Part shown: piece by piece, positions 1 through 8,464 of the stretch | Position numbering within the stretch: position 1 is the stretch's first letter | Layout: the number at the start of each line of letters is the position of its first letter | Assembly: GCA_040905685.1 (NCBI GenBank) | Contig: JBBDRB010000110.1 | Location: 8,185-72,184 of the forward strand | Source of the DNA: JBBDMU01 sp040905685 | GTDB lineage: Bacteria; Bacteroidota; Rhodothermia; Balneolales; Natronogracilivirgulaceae | Reading direction: 5' to 3' | Length of the DNA: 64,000 nt | Made by a program: the position numbers and the translations under genes | Notes under the pieces: generated by a model | The model's database searches: none | What the model was told of the DNA's origin: nothing | The model's input: the letters and a program-made list of their open reading frames with translations, nothing else

Positions 1-214
1 CTGCGACGGCCTCGATGCCGTTCATCTTGCCTTTCAGGCTGATATCCATGAGAATAAGGTCCGGATCAAGGACCAGTGCCGCCCGTATGGCTTCCTCCCC
101 CGTTTCCACGGCCCTGGCCACAGCATACCCCATTTTTTGAACCTTTTCCTGAAGATCAAGAGCAATGATGAGGTTATCTTCCACAATGAGAATATGAGGT
201 TTACCCATCAGCAT
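1..214 (-). CDS. Response regulator receiver domain (partial, C-terminus outside window)
   Basis: The minus strand from 214 down to the window edge encodes about 71 residues of a CheY-like receiver domain. An early hydrophobic strand (HILIVEDN) ends in the acidic pair that binds Mg2+, and a second strand (DLILMDISL) carries the expected phospho-acceptor Asp57. Its start overlaps the end of the upstream histidine kinase (ATG at 208 inside TGATG; an alternative in-frame ATG lies at 214), so the two are translationally coupled and are probably a cognate pair. The output domain, if any, lies outside the window, so a DNA-binding or single-domain regulator cannot be distinguished. Confidence 0.85.
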   Translation of the reverse strand, partial: MLMGKPHILIVEDNLIIALDLQEKVQKMGYAVARAVETGEEAIRAALVLDPDLILMDISLKGKMNGIEAVA

Positions 215-975
215 TTAATGTGGGGAAATTTGATCGCGTAGCACAACCCGGGTCCAGGTCTAACCGCCAGGGTGCCGCCGAGTTGGGAAACGAAAGTTTT
301 AACCAGGGATAACCCCAGTGTTGTGGACGAGTGGGCGTCCACGTCTGCAGGAAGCCCAATCCCGTTGTCGGAGACGTGCAGCCCGACGCGGCCCCCGTCA
401 ACCCTGCAGCTTATTTTTATGACTCCACGGTTCCCGTTAGGGAAGCCATGGGTAAGGGAGTTGGTAATAAGCTCATTGAGCAGGAACCCGCACAGCACGC
501 AGCTGTCCAGGTCCAGATAAACATCCTGAATATCAATATCGAGGCTGACCTGCCCCCTGCTCAGGTTGTGCGAACGGACCAGGGCAGAACCCAGACGATC
601 GATATACGTGGCCATGTTTAACGAAGAGAGGTTTTCGGATTCATGCAATACTTTATGTACCAGGGCCATTGAATGGATCCTGTTCTGGAATTTCCGATAG
701 GCCTCAGGATCGTCTTCAAATGACTGCATCCTCAGCATGCTGGAAATAACCTGCAGATTATTATTTACACGATGGTTAATTTCCCTGAGCAGAACATCCC
801 TTTCCTCCTTCGCCTTAGTGAGCTCCGCGGTCTGCCTCCTTAGCTGGTCTTCCAATTCCAGGCATCGCTCCAGCAAAATAGGCTCGACACGCCGGTGCTC
901 CCTGTACAGGTTAAACCCCTTTTCATCGTTTTTTCTTGAGTATACAGATTTGGCGGTATTGGATTCTATTTTCAT
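208..975 (-). CDS. Cytosolic sensor histidine kinase, HisKA_2/HWE type
   Basis: This is a 255-residue kinase with no transmembrane segment. A charged, probably coiled-coil N-terminus (residues 30-62) leads into a HisKA_2 dimerisation helix with motif EINHRVNNNLQ (acceptor His68). The HATPase domain follows, with N-box NELITNSLTHGFP near 167-179, G1 box DNGIGLP near 203-209 and a TLGLSLV lid/G2 region near 219-225. There is no PAS, GAF or other sensor domain, so the input is probably a partner protein or the short N-terminus. It is coupled to the receiver-domain gene just downstream. Family assignment is firm; the signal is unknown. Confidence 0.88.
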   Translation of the reverse strand: MKIESNTAKSVYSRKNDEKGFNLYREHRRVEPILLERCLELEDQLRRQTAELTKAKEERDVLLREINHRVNNNLQVISSMLRMQSFEDDPEAYRKFQNRIHSMALVHKVLHESENLSSLNMATYIDRLGSALVRSHNLSRGQVSLDIDIQDVYLDLDSCVLCGFLLNELITNSLTHGFPNGNRGVIKISCRVDGGRVGLHVSDNGIGLPADVDAHSSTTLGLSLVKTFVSQLGGTLAVRPGPGLCYAIKFPHIKC

Positions 976-1321
976 CGTTTGGCCCTGATTAGGTTATTGT
1001 AGTCAACTGTAGTACAACAAAGGTTTCCCCTGCCCCTAGTCCCCGGAAGGAATCAAATCCCTGCATTCTGAATGGCCAGCCATATATATTATAATATATA
1101 TATTAATATTTTATCATGATATTTCATGTTCTTCAAAGCGTCTGTCTTCGTTAATACGCTACCCGTAATTTCTATTACATTATGTGTTACAATAAGTTGC
1201 ACATAGTATAAAAAAAGGGGCCCGGGAGCCGGCATGCAATGGCCTCCAACCTATTATTCACCTGGATTAACAGGTTAGAAGATTATTATTAGAATCCTTT
1301 AATATAAAAGTTAGACCTCCT
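976..1321. other. Intergenic region upstream of the histidine kinase, no gene seen
   Basis: I see no credible coding frame in these 346 bases. A strikingly A+T-rich patch runs from about 1082 to 1130. An imperfect inverted repeat, TTGTA...TACAA, lies near 996-1016 just upstream of the kinase start. A short G+C block (ggggcccggg) sits near 1216. Promoters for the minus-strand kinase are expected here, but I cannot assign -10/-35 elements with confidence. Confidence 0.4.
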
Positions 1322-1675
1322 TTATTCCCTGAGCAGCTCCCTTTTTTCCCTGCCTGTCAGCCCGTCCCGAACCAGTTCATAAGAGTCCCGGATCCATTCA
1401 CAGAGAAGCTCGTCCGGAATGGAATTATCCACCTCAATGGTATTCCAGTGTTTTTTATTCATATGGTAGCCCGGCTGCACGGCCGGATAGCTTTCCCGTA
1501 ATTTGACGGCTTTGGCGGGATCGCATTTTACGGTGAAGCTGTCAAAGGAATCTACATCGGCCAGTGTAACTATTTTTCCTTTGACCTTTACAACCAGTGT
1601 TCTTTCACCAAAGGGGTAATCTTCGGTAACCCCGTTAAGTGACAAGCAATATGTGCGGTATGATTCGATATCCAT
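1322..1675 (-). CDS. MmcQ/YjbR-family protein
   Basis: This 117-residue protein has the usual length and order of the MmcQ/YjbR family: an N-terminal helix (MDIESYRTYCLSLNGV), an EDYPFGERTLVVKV segment, a FTVKCDPAKA strand, and the late motif YHMNKKHWNTIEVD followed by an amphipathic C-terminal helix. The family has a CyaY-like fold with a proposed DNA-binding role, and its physiological function is poorly defined. It appears monocistronic. There is no signal peptide or membrane segment, so it should be cytosolic. Confidence 0.85.
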   Translation of the reverse strand: MDIESYRTYCLSLNGVTEDYPFGERTLVVKVKGKIVTLADVDSFDSFTVKCDPAKAVKLRESYPAVQPGYHMNKKHWNTIEVDNSIPDELLCEWIRDSYELVRDGLTGREKRELLRE

Positions 1676-1728
1676 AGCTTATATTAATAAAAAAAATTAT
1701 CTTTCACCTGAACCGGATAATTCAATAC

Positions 1729-1885
1729 ATGGATCTTAAGGAAGACTGGTTTAACAGCCCTCGTTATCATTGCGCTGCTTTTGCTTTGGATTTATGCCTT
1801 TTCAGCATTGGTCTTCGTTGTGATGATCTCCTTATCAGGCCGCGATTTTGGTCCCGTGCTTGACCGATATGAGGTCTATAAGTAA
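1729..1885 (+). pseudogene. Possible frameshifted or degraded small membrane protein
   Basis: An open frame without a canonical start runs to TAA at 1883-1885 and encodes a strongly hydrophobic stretch (TALVIIALLLLWIYAFSALV) followed by a polar tail ending in DRYEVYK. An ATG at 1729 is in the neighbouring frame and starts MDLKE. Removing one G near 1740 (in AAGGAAG) would join them into a natural-looking protein of about 52 residues beginning MDLKKTGLTALV. It could be a frameshifted gene, a sequencing error or chance. It lies just upstream of msrB on the same strand. Confidence 0.3.
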
Positions 1886-1934
1886 ACCAGAGGGCCGATG
1901 TTAAGATAACAATCACAGAAATAATACAGCCATT

Positions 1935-2318
1935 ATGAGTACAGGAAAAAACAAAAAGGAATATAATACGCTGACCCCTGAAGAAGAGCAGGTCATCGTC
2001 CATAAAGGAACGGAAGCGCCGTTTACCGGTGCATACAATGCAAATAAAACCGGGGGCACCTACCTTTGCAAGCGGTGCGAGGCTCCCCTGTACTCTTCCA
2101 GGTACAAGTTTGAATCCAATTGCGGATGGCCGAGTTTCGATGATGAGATCCCCGGATCCGTCGAACGCCTGCCCGATCCCGACGGCAGGCGTACCGAGAT
2201 CGTTTGCGCGAACTGCAAAGGACATCTGGGCCATGTGTTTGAGGGGGAATATTTCACCGAAAAAAACACCCGCCACTGCGTCAATTCGGTTTCCCTGAAG
2301 TTCGTCCCCGGCGATTGA
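1935..2318 (+). CDS. msrB: Peptide-methionine (R)-S-oxide reductase
   Basis: This 127-residue protein spans the whole SelR/MsrB domain. It reduces methionine-R-sulfoxide in proteins using thioredoxin. Zinc-binding pairs are CKRC (Cys45, Cys48) and CANC (Cys91, Cys94). The catalytic nucleophile is Cys115 in NTRHCVNS, and Cys63 in NCGWPSF is the likely resolving cysteine; the typical SGCGWPSF has become SNCGWPSF. HLGHVFEG is also conserved. There is no signal peptide, so the enzyme is probably cytosolic. It ends 15 bases before the convergent serine hydrolase. Confidence 0.95.
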   Translation: MSTGKNKKEYNTLTPEEEQVIVHKGTEAPFTGAYNANKTGGTYLCKRCEAPLYSSRYKFESNCGWPSFDDEIPGSVERLPDPDGRRTEIVCANCKGHLGHVFEGEYFTEKNTRHCVNSVSLKFVPGD

Positions 2319-2333
2319 CCGCTCCCGGACCGG

Positions 2334-3632
2334 CTAGTCGGTAATGGCCTGGTAAATCAGGGCCCGGAGCTTGCCATGATCATCAAGACCGCCGGAGGGT
2401 ATGAGCTGGGTGAAGTACACGACCACCAGCTGTTCTTCAGGGTCAACCCAGTACGTGGAATGATAGGCCCCGCCCCATCCGTATTCCCCCACCGACCCCG
2501 GCACCCCTCTTGCTCCCACATCTGTTATGGTATAGAAACCAAGACCGAAGCCTTCTCCGCTGCGGAAGGGCAGATCTCCGAGATGATTGACCGTCATAAG
2601 CTCAACGGATTTTCGGCTCAGGATCCGTTTTCCGTTAAGCTCCCCGCCGTTCAGCAGCATTTGAAGGAAGCTGGCGTAATCCATTGCCGTCGAGAGCAAT
2701 CCGGCGCCCCCGGAGTAGCTCATCCGGGGGCCGTTTACATAGGCCCCCTGCCCGACCATCCCGCCTGGACTTGCGGCCGGTTCGAGCTGGCCCTGCCCGG
2801 TCGCCGAGTAGACCACGGCCAGGCGGCCGTTTTTTGATTCCGGGAGGTAAAAATGGGTGTCCTGCATTTCCAGGGGCTCGAAAATGCGAGACCGGAGGAA
2901 TTCATTCAGCGGCTGGCCGCCGGCCTGTTCAACGACGGCTCCCAGGATGTCGGTGGAATACCCGTACAGGTAACGCTCACCCGGGTGGGCATCAAAGGGC
3001 AGGGCGGCCATGCGGTCGACGGTGGCCCTGACCGGTTCGTCGCGATGGGCAAAATACCAGCCGGTAATACCGGCTTCCTCCCACAGTTCACGGGCCGGTC
3101 CGCCCCCATAGCTGATGCCTGCGGTATGGGTGAGAAGGTCGTGAATGGTGACCGGGCGGCGGGCTTTCACGATCTCATATCCGCCGGACCCGTCCTCTGC
3201 CGGTTCGGCCACCGTCGTTTCGGCAAAGGCCGGCAGATGCCGGCCTACGGGATCGGACAGCAAAAGCTTGCCTTCTTCCTGAAGCAGCATAACGGCCACA
3301 CTGACGATGGCCTTCGTCTGTGAAGCAATCCTGAAGATGGCATCCTCCTCCATGGGCCTGCCGTTTTCCGGATCCGACTGGCCGAATGTTTTCAAATAGG
3401 CAATTTTCCCCTTCCTGGCCACCAGGGCCACACCACCCGGCAGCTTATCGTCTTTCACATATCCGTCCAGAACCACGCTCAGCCGGTCCAGCCGGTCGGA
3501 AGCCATGCCCACCTTCTCCGGCTGGGTCCACAGCAGATCCTGACCCCATACCTCAGCACCGGAACCGGCCGCCGCCATCATGAGAGCCAGGACGCAGGCC
3601 AGCCGCGCCGTATTACCGTATAAGCTTATCAT
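2334..3632 (-). CDS. Exported serine hydrolase, class C beta-lactamase/esterase fold
   Basis: This 432-residue protein has an N-terminal signal sequence (hydrophobic to about residue 25) and a beta-lactamase-fold domain. The nucleophile/lysine motif is Ser104-Gln-Thr-Lys107, the tyrosine motif lies in YGYSTD, and the third active-site strand is in WGGAYHSTYWVDP. The surrounding sequence (LLTHTAGISYGGG, GGAGLLSTAMDYASFLQMLL) is typical of the EstB-like/AmpC-related serine hydrolases in environmental bacteria, most of which are esterases or D-amino-peptidases rather than resistance enzymes. The substrate cannot be read from sequence. The periplasm is the likely location. Confidence 0.85.
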   Translation of the reverse strand: MISLYGNTARLACVLALMMAAAGSGAEVWGQDLLWTQPEKVGMASDRLDRLSVVLDGYVKDDKLPGGVALVARKGKIAYLKTFGQSDPENGRPMEEDAIFRIASQTKAIVSVAVMLLQEEGKLLLSDPVGRHLPAFAETTVAEPAEDGSGGYEIVKARRPVTIHDLLTHTAGISYGGGPARELWEEAGITGWYFAHRDEPVRATVDRMAALPFDAHPGERYLYGYSTDILGAVVEQAGGQPLNEFLRSRIFEPLEMQDTHFYLPESKNGRLAVVYSATGQGQLEPAASPGGMVGQGAYVNGPRMSYSGGAGLLSTAMDYASFLQMLLNGGELNGKRILSRKSVELMTVNHLGDLPFRSGEGFGLGFYTITDVGARGVPGSVGEYGWGGAYHSTYWVDPEEQLVVVYFTQLIPSGGLDDHGKLRALIYQAITD

Positions 3633-3649
3633 CCTTTAATCCTCTTCAG

Positions 3650-5803
3650 TTATTTGATATATCCGTATTGTTTGTTAAGTGCCTCTATTTCTTTTGGTTC
3701 CCCGATAATCGTGAGCCGGTCTCCTTCCTGCAGCACGGTGTTTCCCCTGGGAACAATGGTTCGCTGGTCCCGGCGGATCATGGCAATAAGACAGCCTTCG
3801 GGAATATTCATATCCCTGACATAAGAGCCGATCAGGCTCCCGGCCGTGGAATGCTTATGCAGGTTAATAGTCAGAAACCGCTCGTCGCGGAGCAATACTT
3901 CTTTGAGTTCCTGCTCATACTGCGCCTTCATCCAGCTGTCCAAAAAATTGCTATCTTCAACCCGGCCGGCAATTTGCGACAGAAACCGCAGGTGCTGGGC
4001 CGGATTGTCATCGGGACTCACCAGAAAGAACACGGCATATACGCGGTTCTTGATCTCATGGTTGGCATACCATTCATCCCAGATCTTGGGATGCATACCC
4101 ATCTTTGAACGGATCAATACCATTTCCGGATTTTTTATCCCGTGGATGCGCAGGTGAGGGATGGCCACCCCGTTTGAAACCGGAGAAGCGCCCATACGGG
4201 TCCCCTCCATAAAGGCATTCAGCAGTTCCTCCGGCGAGGTCGGCAGCTTTTCTTCAAGGTCGGCTGCCGTCTGAGGCAAACGATTGGAGATCAGCCTGGT
4301 GGCCTCTTTCAGAACCGACTCGGCATCTCCATTATCCGTGAGATCAATAACATAGGCCCGGGCTACAACTTCATCAAACGGATCCTCATCGCGAAGGCCC
4401 TTTTCCCGCAGGATACCCAGCATTTCATGATCCAGGCCCTGGTAGCGACGGCGGCCCAGGCGTTCAAATATATGATAGATGGCACCGTCGCGTATCACCC
4501 GGTCTTTGGCATAAAAATAAAACCAGCCGATGCAGGCCGCAACCATGCCGGCCGTAAACAGTATGGATATCAAGCCGATCTCGGCGATCAGCCAGAAACT
4601 GAACACCATTCCGGCAACCTGCATCCAGGGATAAAACGGCGACCGGTAGCCCGGGTCATAGGATTCGATCTTGCTTTCCCGCATCACCACGACCGCGAGA
4701 TTTAAAAAGCCGAAGATCATTAGCATGAACGCGCTGGCCAGCTTCGCTATGGCCTCGACATCAAATACCAGTATAAAGAAGATCATAATGGCCGAGATGG
4801 TAACGACCGAGAAAACCGGGGTATTGAACCGTCCGAGTTTGGCAAACCGGTGCCAGATCAGATGATCCCGGGCCATGGCATAAGGGTACCGGGCGGCAGA
4901 AAGTATGCCTGCATTGCCCGTGGATGCAAAGGCCGCGATGGCGGCAACAACGATGAGGACCAGTCCAACGGGTTCCGGCAGCCAGTCAAAAAATTCATAG
5001 GCCGCCGTAGCCACAGGCGTGAGGTCTTCCCTCAGCGTTTCCGGGTCAAGCACGGCCACCATAATATAAACGCCGAGCACATAGATGATGGTAGCCGTGA
5101 TCAGCGAGAGGATCATACCCAGGGGAATGTTCCGTTCCGGGTTTTCAACCTCCTCGGCCACGCTCGCAACCTGCGTCAGTCCGGCATAGGAAACGAAAAC
5201 GAACCCGATCGTGGAGATCAACCCCTCTACGCCAAAGGGCATAAACGGGGTCATTTGAGTGCGGTTTACCTCCGCTATGCCCAGTGAGAAGACTTCTATC
5301 AGTCCCTGGACGACAAAGAATACCAGAATAACCACCAGCAGCCCCACAAAGATGCCCTGCAGGCGACTGGTCTTCTTGGCCCCGAAGATGTTCAGGATCA
5401 TAAATACTATCGTCAGGGTCACCGCTACGATCTTTATGTTAACATCAATAAATATAGCCAGGTAGGCCCCCATTCCAATAAGGGCGAACGCACTCTTGAA
5501 GATAAGGGCAAAACACGTGCCCAATCCCCCCACGGTGCCCGCCATCGGACCCAAACTGCGGTCCAGGAAGTAATAGGGGCCCCCAGCTTTGGGCAGGGCC
5601 GTGCTGAGCTCTGCGACGCTCAGCATGGCCGGCAATACCAGGATGCCACCCAGCAGGTAAGCCAGTATGACCGATGGTCCTGACTGGGCGCTGGCAAGTC
5701 CGGGTAAAAGGAAAAAACCGGAACTGAACATAGCCCCCGTGCTGATCGTATAGAGATCAAACAGGCCCAGCTCTTTTTTTAACTTTGATGGTGAAGTATT
5801 CAA
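3650..5803 (-). CDS. APC-family permease fused to EIIA (PTS) and RCK_C domains
   Basis: This is a 717-residue multidomain transporter. Residues 10-435 form an APC-superfamily amino-acid/cation permease (about 12 membrane segments; TGAMFSSGFFLLPGLA in helix 1, SYAGLTQVASVAEEVENPERNIP around helix 6). A linker leads to a PTS_EIIA_2-like domain (about 495-640) with the potential phospho-histidine at His550 in GVAIPHLR. Residues about 640-717 form a TrkA_C/RCK_C ligand-binding module (VPRGNTVLQEGDRLTIIG). The permease is probably gated by phosphorylation or a nucleotide. The substrate is not predictable. It is divergent from an antiporter that also ends in an EIIA-like domain. Confidence 0.85.
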   Translation of the reverse strand: MNTSPSKLKKELGLFDLYTISTGAMFSSGFFLLPGLASAQSGPSVILAYLLGGILVLPAMLSVAELSTALPKAGGPYYFLDRSLGPMAGTVGGLGTCFALIFKSAFALIGMGAYLAIFIDVNIKIVAVTLTIVFMILNIFGAKKTSRLQGIFVGLLVVILVFFVVQGLIEVFSLGIAEVNRTQMTPFMPFGVEGLISTIGFVFVSYAGLTQVASVAEEVENPERNIPLGMILSLITATIIYVLGVYIMVAVLDPETLREDLTPVATAAYEFFDWLPEPVGLVLIVVAAIAAFASTGNAGILSAARYPYAMARDHLIWHRFAKLGRFNTPVFSVVTISAIMIFFILVFDVEAIAKLASAFMLMIFGFLNLAVVVMRESKIESYDPGYRSPFYPWMQVAGMVFSFWLIAEIGLISILFTAGMVAACIGWFYFYAKDRVIRDGAIYHIFERLGRRRYQGLDHEMLGILREKGLRDEDPFDEVVARAYVIDLTDNGDAESVLKEATRLISNRLPQTAADLEEKLPTSPEELLNAFMEGTRMGASPVSNGVAIPHLRIHGIKNPEMVLIRSKMGMHPKIWDEWYANHEIKNRVYAVFFLVSPDDNPAQHLRFLSQIAGRVEDSNFLDSWMKAQYEQELKEVLLRDERFLTINLHKHSTAGSLIGSYVRDMNIPEGCLIAMIRRDQRTIVPRGNTVLQEGDRLTIIGEPKEIEALNKQYGYIK

Positions 5804-5945
5804 AGGAACTAACTAATATAATTTTGAAAAATATGCAAAGAAGAAATTAATGATCAATTATCAATAGTCAATGAAATATCTTTACTTTCGGTAATTACTT
5901 CTGTTTCAAATAAAAACATAACCAACGCTTCATTTATCCCGCTTC
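5804..5945. promoter_or_regulatory. Shared divergent promoter region of the two EIIA-fused transporters
   Basis: This 142-base A+T-rich gap separates two outward-reading transporter genes and must hold both promoters. I see several TA-rich hexamers (for example taatat near 5815 and tcaatt/aatag near 5855-5865) but no confident -35/-10 pair or clear operator. Shared control is inferred from geometry only. Confidence 0.4.
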
Positions 5946-8450
5946 ATGCCTCTAGAAAATTTTTTAACCCTTCCGGTAAATGATCCGGTACTGATCTTTG
6001 CTTTGGTCATGTTCATCATTCTCATCACGCCGATTGTTTTTGATAAGATCAGGATTCCCGCCATTGTCGGGCTTATCCTTGCCGGCACGGTGGCGGGCCC
6101 CAGCGTACTGGGCCTTCTCGAACGCGACGACACCATCATTTTGCTGGGCACGGTGGGACTATTGTATCTGATGTTCATGGCAGGGCTGTCCCTGGATCTC
6201 AACAAGTTTGAGAAGCACCGTTCCAGGAGCCTGGTCTTCGGGCTGCTTTCTTTCTTTATCCCCCAGCTTACCGGTATAGCCGTGGGCCTGTATGTGCTGC
6301 ATTTCAGCCTTCCCACCGCTCTTTTGCTGGGATCGATCGTGGGTTCGCATACCCTGCTGGCCTACCCTATCGCCGCCAGGCTGGGCATTACAAAAAATCT
6401 GGCCGCCACCACCGTCATCGGCGGCACGTTGATCACCGATGCCTTGTCCTTAATCGTTCTGGCCGTGGTGGTGGCCTCGGCATCGGGTGATATTAATGCC
6501 CGGTTCTGGGTTACCTTTGCCGGCTCGGTTTCGGTGTATATGCTCTTCGTATGGTTCGTCCTCCCCCGCTTCGGCCACTGGTTTTTCCGCCGGGTTAACA
6601 ACCAAACCAACACCGAATACGTTTTTCTGATAGCCGTTTTATTCATCACGGCCTGGCTGGCCCAGGTGGCCGGCCTGGCTGCCATCATAGGGGCTTTCCT
6701 GGCCGGATTGTCCATGAACCGGCTTGTGCCGCAAAGCAGCACCCTGATGAACAGAGTGATGTTTGTCGGTAATGCCCTCTTCATTCCCTTCTTCCTGATT
6801 TCCGTTGGGATGATCGTCGACGTTCAGGTGCTGGTAAGCCGGGATGCCGTGATCTATTCCCTGGCTTTTACCCTGCTGGTCCTGGGGGGGAAGTATCTGG
6901 GCGCGATCCTAACCCGGTGGGTCTATTCCTATAATGCCGAGGAAGGCTGGGTCATGTACGGGCTGTCCGTTCCCCAGGCGGCCGCTACGCTGGCCGTAAC
7001 GCTGATCGGGTTCGATCTGAATTATTTTAACGAGGCCATGGTCAACGGGGTGATTATTCTGATCCTGATCACTTCCCTGGCCGGACCCTGGCTGGTTGAA
7101 ACGTATGGGCGCAGACTGGCCATTAAGGAGGAGAACAAGCCTTACAATGCCAGCGATGCCCCTCAGCGTATTCTGATCCCCCTGGCCAATCCGGCCACGG
7201 CGGAAGCTCTGATGGACCTGGGCATGATGATCCGCTATCCGGGCAGTGAAGAGCCGCTGCTTCCCCTCATTGTGGCCAGGGATACGGCCGATGTTGAGGC
7301 TCAGGTGGCTGCCGGGGAAAAGGTATTAAGTCACGCGGTGGTCCATGCCGCGGCCGGCAGTGTCCCGGTCATGCCCGTGACCCGGGTGGATATGAATATT
7401 GCCTCTGGCATAGTGCGGGCCATCAAGGAAATGAGGATATCCAATGTGCTGATAGGCTGGAACGGGCGAACCTCCAGGCATAGCATATTCGGCAGTGTGC
7501 TCGACCAGCTGTTGGACCAAACCGATGAGATGGCCATGGTCTGTAAACTGGGCCAGCCCCTGAATACCACGAAGAGGATCATGCTGGCCGTGCCCCCGCT
7601 GACCGACCGGGAACCGGGTTTTGCCCGTGCCCTGGACACGGTCAAGAACCTTACCGGCGAACTGGGCGCCGGTCTGCGGGTGGTGGCCACGGAAGCGAAC
7701 AGCGATATTCTGAAAGAGTTTATCTGCAACAAAGAACCGGAAGTGGAAGCGGAATTCGAACGGCTGGACTCCTGGCCGGAAATGACGGGTAAAGGGCGTT
7801 TTGACCTGGATGAAAATGACCTGGTCATCCTCATGAGCGCCCGGAACGGTTCCATTTCATGGCAGCCCCTCCTGGAGCGCCTTCCCGGCCTGATAGCCGC
7901 CAATCATCCCGATGTGAATTTTCTGGTCATCTACCCTTCGGAGAAAGTTGCCGAGGAGTCATCAATCCTGCAGATCCATTTCGGCCGAAGCGCAAGGCTT
8001 CCCAGCATAACCACGGGGAACATCACCCCGAAACTAGATTATATAGATTACAAGACCGCCCTTAAAAAAATGATGAGCAGCCATTTCCACCATAATGAAG
8101 CCGCCCTTCAGATTGTCGTGGACAGGCTCCTCATGGTCGATCCGGACAATACGCCCGGAGAACTGCCCCGGGTGGTGCTAACGCATACGACCTCCGGCCA
8201 TGTGGATGAACCGACCCTCTTCCTGGGCTTAAGTTCCGTGGGCATAGAGTATGAAAAAATGAATGAGCCCGTCAAAGTGATCTTTGTTTTGGTCAGCCCT
8301 AAAGGCTATCCTCTTCAGAGAAGCCTCCATATTCTGGGCAAAGTGACCCGCATGCTCACCCCCGAAGTGGTCGATAGCCTGAGCACGGTGGCGACCATTC
8401 AGGACCTGCGGGATATCCTGTCGGCAGAACTGGTCTTCAGGGATGAATAA
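5946..8450 (+). CDS. CPA2 cation:proton antiporter fused to Usp-like and EIIA-like domains
   Basis: This is an 834-residue protein. Residues about 15-385 are a Na+/H+ exchanger (CPA2, KefB/NhaS-like) with features such as IPAIVGLILAGTVAGPSVLG and AAIIGAFLAGLSMNRLVP. Residues about 400-690 look like tandem universal-stress-protein-like modules (RILIPLANPATAEAL; RIMLAVPPLTDREPG). The last 100 residues resemble PTS_EIIA_2, with His747 in VVLTHTT aligning with the active His of the usual VAIPHAR motif. Transport of K+ or Na+ against H+ is the likely activity. Gating by the C-terminal domains is inference. It is convergent with folD, with 14 bases between the stops. Confidence 0.85.
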   Translation: MPLENFLTLPVNDPVLIFALVMFIILITPIVFDKIRIPAIVGLILAGTVAGPSVLGLLERDDTIILLGTVGLLYLMFMAGLSLDLNKFEKHRSRSLVFGLLSFFIPQLTGIAVGLYVLHFSLPTALLLGSIVGSHTLLAYPIAARLGITKNLAATTVIGGTLITDALSLIVLAVVVASASGDINARFWVTFAGSVSVYMLFVWFVLPRFGHWFFRRVNNQTNTEYVFLIAVLFITAWLAQVAGLAAIIGAFLAGLSMNRLVPQSSTLMNRVMFVGNALFIPFFLISVGMIVDVQVLVSRDAVIYSLAFTLLVLGGKYLGAILTRWVYSYNAEEGWVMYGLSVPQAAATLAVTLIGFDLNYFNEAMVNGVIILILITSLAGPWLVETYGRRLAIKEENKPYNASDAPQRILIPLANPATAEALMDLGMMIRYPGSEEPLLPLIVARDTADVEAQVAAGEKVLSHAVVHAAAGSVPVMPVTRVDMNIASGIVRAIKEMRISNVLIGWNGRTSRHSIFGSVLDQLLDQTDEMAMVCKLGQPLNTTKRIMLAVPPLTDREPGFARALDTVKNLTGELGAGLRVVATEANSDILKEFICNKEPEVEAEFERLDSWPEMTGKGRFDLDENDLVILMSARNGSISWQPLLERLPGLIAANHPDVNFLVIYPSEKVAEESSILQIHFGRSARLPSITTGNITPKLDYIDYKTALKKMMSSHFHHNEAALQIVVDRLLMVDPDNTPGELPRVVLTHTTSGHVDEPTLFLGLSSVGIEYEKMNEPVKVIFVLVSPKGYPLQRSLHILGKVTRMLTPEVVDSLSTVATIQDLRDILSAELVFRDE

Positions 8451-8464
8451 CGGAGAGGATCATT

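Noticed and set aside
1767..2276. 169-residue open frame opposite msrB
   Set aside because: It is antisense to a clear MsrB with intact zinc and catalytic cysteines; its protein has no recognisable pattern.
2319..2345. Short dyad (accggctagtcggt) between msrB and the serine hydrolase
   Set aside because: Only six weak pairs with no T-run; too small to call a terminator.
2334..3632. Antibiotic-resistance beta-lactamase
   Set aside because: The SxxK fold is clear, but surrounding motifs fit the broad esterase/peptidase group; no evidence for a resistance role.
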